Below are positions 13,472 to 15,709 of a stretch of 15,709 nucleotides of DNA, piece after piece. The stretch is from Clostridia bacterium (GTDB lineage Bacteria; Bacillota_A; Clostridia; Christensenellales; Aristaeellaceae): positions 1 through 15,709 of the forward strand of contig JAFXMP010000373.1 in the NCBI GenBank assembly GCA_017530275.1. The letters run 5' to 3'. A program made the translations under genes and the position numbers. The first letter of the stretch is position 1. Every line of letters begins with the position of its first letter. Below the pieces are notes generated by a model, which was not told the origin of the DNA, made no database searches, and worked only from the letters and a program-made list of their open reading frames with translations.

Positions 13472-13915
13472 TCAAACATATTCCCCTGCAGTTTCCACCA
13501 GCTCACCCATGTTATGGACGTATTTGCCATTGTTCAGTATACGGATTCTGAAAGGCTCATCCCCAAAGTCCATCAGGTGGCGCAGGTTGACGACCACCTT
13601 GCGCTTTTCGGCTAATTTGAGCAGCCACTTAGCACAGTTATCTCCACAAGTGGATGCATTGAAAACGTGTTTATTGCTTTTATCATTGGCAATCAGCAGC
13701 AACGTTTTTACACCCCCCGAAAGCTGAAGCGGGGTAATCATTCCCAAAACCGGGCTTTCGATTACATTTGATCCGATGACCTTGGATTGATCCACGTCTT
13801 TGATAATCTCAGCGGCCAGTGGATCGGTGATCCAACTGTCTTTATACGTATTTTTGAAAAACACTGCCGTGTTGTAAATTGCTTCTGGTATGGTACCGAA
13901 ATAAATATTAAGCAT
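13472..13915 (-). CDS. DUF4869 domain-containing protein
   Basis: A 147-aa cytoplasmic protein recognised as DUF4869 from the start (MLNIYFGTIPEAIYNTAVFF), SPVLGMITPLQLSGGVKTLL, NASTCGDNCAKWLLKLAEK, and NLRHLMDFGDEPFRIRILNN near the C-terminus. Function is not established for the family. The ATG at 13915 has a strong AGGAGG about seven bases upstream; the longer frame from 13945 has none. The stop at 13474-13472 lies eight bases before the ATPase ATG, so translation is probably coupled and the two products may act together. Confidence 0.85.
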   Translation of the reverse strand: MLNIYFGTIPEAIYNTAVFFKNTYKDSWITDPLAAEIIKDVDQSKVIGSNVIESPVLGMITPLQLSGGVKTLLLIANDKSNKHVFNASTCGDNCAKWLLKLAEKRKVVVNLRHLMDFGDEPFRIRILNNGKYVHNMGELVETAGEYV

Positions 13916-13961
13916 AAATCCACCTCCTGGCAATATCCCGCGCAATGCTGGGATTACCCTT

Positions 13962-13993
13962 ATTATATATCATCTTATGGCTATTAATCCATA
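13962..13993 (-). promoter_or_regulatory. Likely promoter and small palindrome of the DUF4869 operon
   Basis: On the minus strand a TATAAT hexamer occupies 13967-13962, about 47 bases before the DUF4869 ATG. The -35 region is weak. A TATGG/CCATA inverted repeat at about 13976-13993 covers the expected -35, where an operator or activator site could sit. Confidence 0.4.
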
Positions 13994-14046
13994 GCGAATA
14001 TTGAAGGATAAGTGAAAATTTCTGTAGTCACCTATATTCTGATATC

Positions 14047-15709
14047 TCAAATATCCTGAAAATAAGCGGAATTTAAATCAATCCATAGTGCGGGCCTAAT
14101 ATCTATCCCATATTCCGAGACACGGCTGTAAAACATAGACCCAGTAGATTCTACAATTATGGCTTGATCCTGTTGCTTTCCGGGAGAGCGAAGCAACCAT
14201 CGCGTCCCGTACCATTTAGAAGGAATGTCGTCATCCCAATCATCATAGTACCTATAACACTTTCTCTCATCATTGGTTGCGAAATACTTTTTAAACGCTT
14301 CTTGATAGCTCAATAAGAAAACTTGATCTAACGTGTTATTTCCACCAACCGTTTGATAAGATTCATATCCTTGACCTATACTATTATCCACAGATGTCCT
14401 GACGATAGCTTTTTGTTCATCTGGACTAAATACATTATTTATATAATCCTTATTCAACCATTTTCGCAAGTCACATGTTTCCCATGTAATATCCATTTGG
14501 GTGGAATGATAAACTTGATGACATGCTACAGTTAAAAATCTCAGTGCCAATCTACTCAACAACAAGCTTCTGTTTTCTTGTGTATCAAGAACTATCCATT
14601 CAACTGCAACGTCATGACCTATTTCATCATCTGGACCGTCAAAGGCCGTCTCATGACCAAATGTTACCACATTGCCCACGGTACTGTATTGTTTCTTTTT
14701 TTCTTCCCGCAAATTTTCAATTAATTGATCAGCCTCTTTGTATCCTTTAAGCAATTTTAGCTGAGATATCGCATCTTCTATAATCTTGTTATTATGATAT
14801 ATTTTCGCTATTTCAAAAACCAAAGCATTTTGATCCGGTTTTTTAGGCATATGAGATTTTGTGTCCCTAATGCGAGGTTCCAAGTCGGCTAATTTGGCCT
14901 TTTGATTATTTATTTCCTGCAAAATTCTTTGTATTTCTGATTCTAATTCTTCCTTTTTTTTCTTAATGAACAATCCATGCAAACTTGATAAAGCATTTTT
15001 TGTGCTGATTAAACTATGTTGTAGCTGTTCGATAGATTGTAGAAGCGTTTTTCTTTCAGCATCTGCCCGATTCACAAGGGTTTCATTTTCTGAATATATC
15101 TTCAAATCTTCATCATATTTCCTTTTCAACTCTGAGATGGCTGAATTGGCAATGTTTTGCTTTTCTCTATTCTGTTCTTCCTGTTTTGTTTTTTTGAGTA
15201 ATTCATTGCAGGTGAAAATAGCATTATCATATTCATAAGAACGACCTTCGATCGAATGGAGTAAATCTAAGGCTTGCGAATAGTCTTCACAGTTTTTAGC
15301 AGCTTTCATGATTTCCAGAGCCTTATTCAGTTTAGCGTGTTCATTCTTCTTTTTTTCTTTAATTGCTTCCTCACGCGCTTTGATTATGTCCTTATTTGCT
15401 TCTTTCCTTTCTTTTATTTCGAGCAAAAGTTTTTCTTCTAATGCCTTTTTTTCTAATTCCCACTTCGTTTCTGATTTAGTTATAAAATCATTCCAGTCAT
15501 TGTCATGATTATTTTCAAAATATGATGAGTTCAAATCAACCCAAATTGCCGCACGGATTGATTGCCCCCAACCATAACCAAATTGGCTTACCTTCCCTGT
15601 TTCATCAATAATATCTTTCCAATTACTATCTATTCCAGGCGATCTAAGCCACCAATCAGCTGGCTTATCATATTGACCGTTTATTATACGATCTTTGGGA
15701 TTTGGAAAA
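14047..15709 (-). CDS. Protein with two DUF6273 domains joined by a long coiled coil (5' end outside window)
   Basis: The frame runs uninterrupted from the right edge to TGA at 14049-14047, 553 residues visible. The first about 60 residues are the end of a DUF6273 domain (DWWLRSPG ... GQSIRAAIWVDLNSSYFE). Next comes a Lys/Glu-rich coiled-coil and helical region of roughly 280 residues, including a cluster NCEDYSQALDLLHSIEGRSY that looks like a TPR-like helix pair. A full second DUF6273 domain (about 335-553) contains VEWIVLDTQENRSLLLSRLA, WETCDLRKWLN, VFLLSYQEAFKKYF, TRWLLRSPGK and IRPALWIDLNSAYFQ. The two ends are clearly related, so the domain is duplicated. No signal peptide can be judged because the N-terminus is missing. 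The TTG at 15534 inside the frame is not a start. DUF6273 is often found in Clostridia proteins of unknown, possibly recognition-type, role. GC content is lower than in the mob region. Confidence 0.8.
   Translation of the reverse strand, partial: FPNPKDRIINGQYDKPADWWLRSPGIDSNWKDIIDETGKVSQFGYGWGQSIRAAIWVDLNSSYFENNHDNDWNDFITKSETKWELEKKALEEKLLLEIKERKEANKDIIKAREEAIKEKKKNEHAKLNKALEIMKAAKNCEDYSQALDLLHSIEGRSYEYDNAIFTCNELLKKTKQEEQNREKQNIANSAISELKRKYDEDLKIYSENETLVNRADAERKTLLQSIEQLQHSLISTKNALSSLHGLFIKKKKEELESEIQRILQEINNQKAKLADLEPRIRDTKSHMPKKPDQNALVFEIAKIYHNNKIIEDAISQLKLLKGYKEADQLIENLREEKKKQYSTVGNVVTFGHETAFDGPDDEIGHDVAVEWIVLDTQENRSLLLSRLALRFLTVACHQVYHSTQMDITWETCDLRKWLNKDYINNVFSPDEQKAIVRTSVDNSIGQGYESYQTVGGNNTLDQVFLLSYQEAFKKYFATNDERKCYRYYDDWDDDIPSKWYGTRWLLRSPGKQQDQAIIVESTGSMFYSRVSEYGIDIRPALWIDLNSAYFQDI

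Noticed and set aside
15530..15580. Apparent frameshift between the first DUF6273 end and the coiled-coil frame
   Set aside because: Counting the C5 run at 15565-15569 correctly gives one continuous frame from the window edge to 14047; the TTG at 15534 is simply internal.

Overview
The window looks like an accessory region from an anaerobic gut-type Clostridia (Lachnospiraceae/Oscillospiraceae-like). Base composition is near 50% GC, Shine-Dalgarno sites are strong, TTG and GTG starts are frequent, and the gene set (TnpW, DUF3847, MobA/MobL relaxase, TnpX-type serine recombinase, IS66, DUF4869, DUF6273, ECF sigma/DUF4367) is typical of that group. No taxonomic marker gene is present, so this is inference.

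Region 1 (about 1-5917) is a decayed Tn4451-like mobilizable element. On the minus strand, in order of transcription, are tnpW (3206-3015), a small RHH/ParR-like gene (3018-2689), a 60-aa ORF (2541-2359), an oriT-like array of hairpins with a TAAGTGCGC nick-site core (2228-2394), a DUF3847 gene (2175-1861) and the relaxase (1861-387, frameshifted near its end). On the plus strand is a STAND NTPase with TPR-like repeats (3367-5127). It is bracketed by inverted repeats that each hold three contiguous 11-bp iterons. The plus-strand large serine recombinase (5506-about 5917) stops at the end of its catalytic domain, so the element has probably lost self-excision.

Region 2 (about 5920-9104) begins with a truncated gene tail and terminator related to the end of the ATPase gene at 12483. 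It continues with a minus-strand operon running 8749 to 6170: ECF sigma factor, DUF4367 anti-sigma factor, secreted DUF6147-like protein, a 38-aa protein and a zinc-ribbon protein. An XRE regulator gene lies upstream.

Region 3 (about 9195-12037) is an IS66-family element (tnpA, tnpB, tnpC). A hairpin covers the tnpC ribosome site. Its right end interrupts an AT-rich minus-strand pseudogene (12023 to about 12420).

Region 4 (12427-15709) holds a two-gene unit, DUF4869 plus a P-loop ATPase, and an incomplete gene with two DUF6273 domains joined by a long coiled coil. A degenerate repeat of about 65 bp (5920-5985 and 12375-12438) flanks the roughly 6.5 kb between the recombinase stump and the ATPase module.

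The observations most worth following are the iteron-flanked STAND cassette, the oriT hairpin array, the repeat-bounded segment, and the DUF4869/ATPase pair as a possible undescribed two-gene system.
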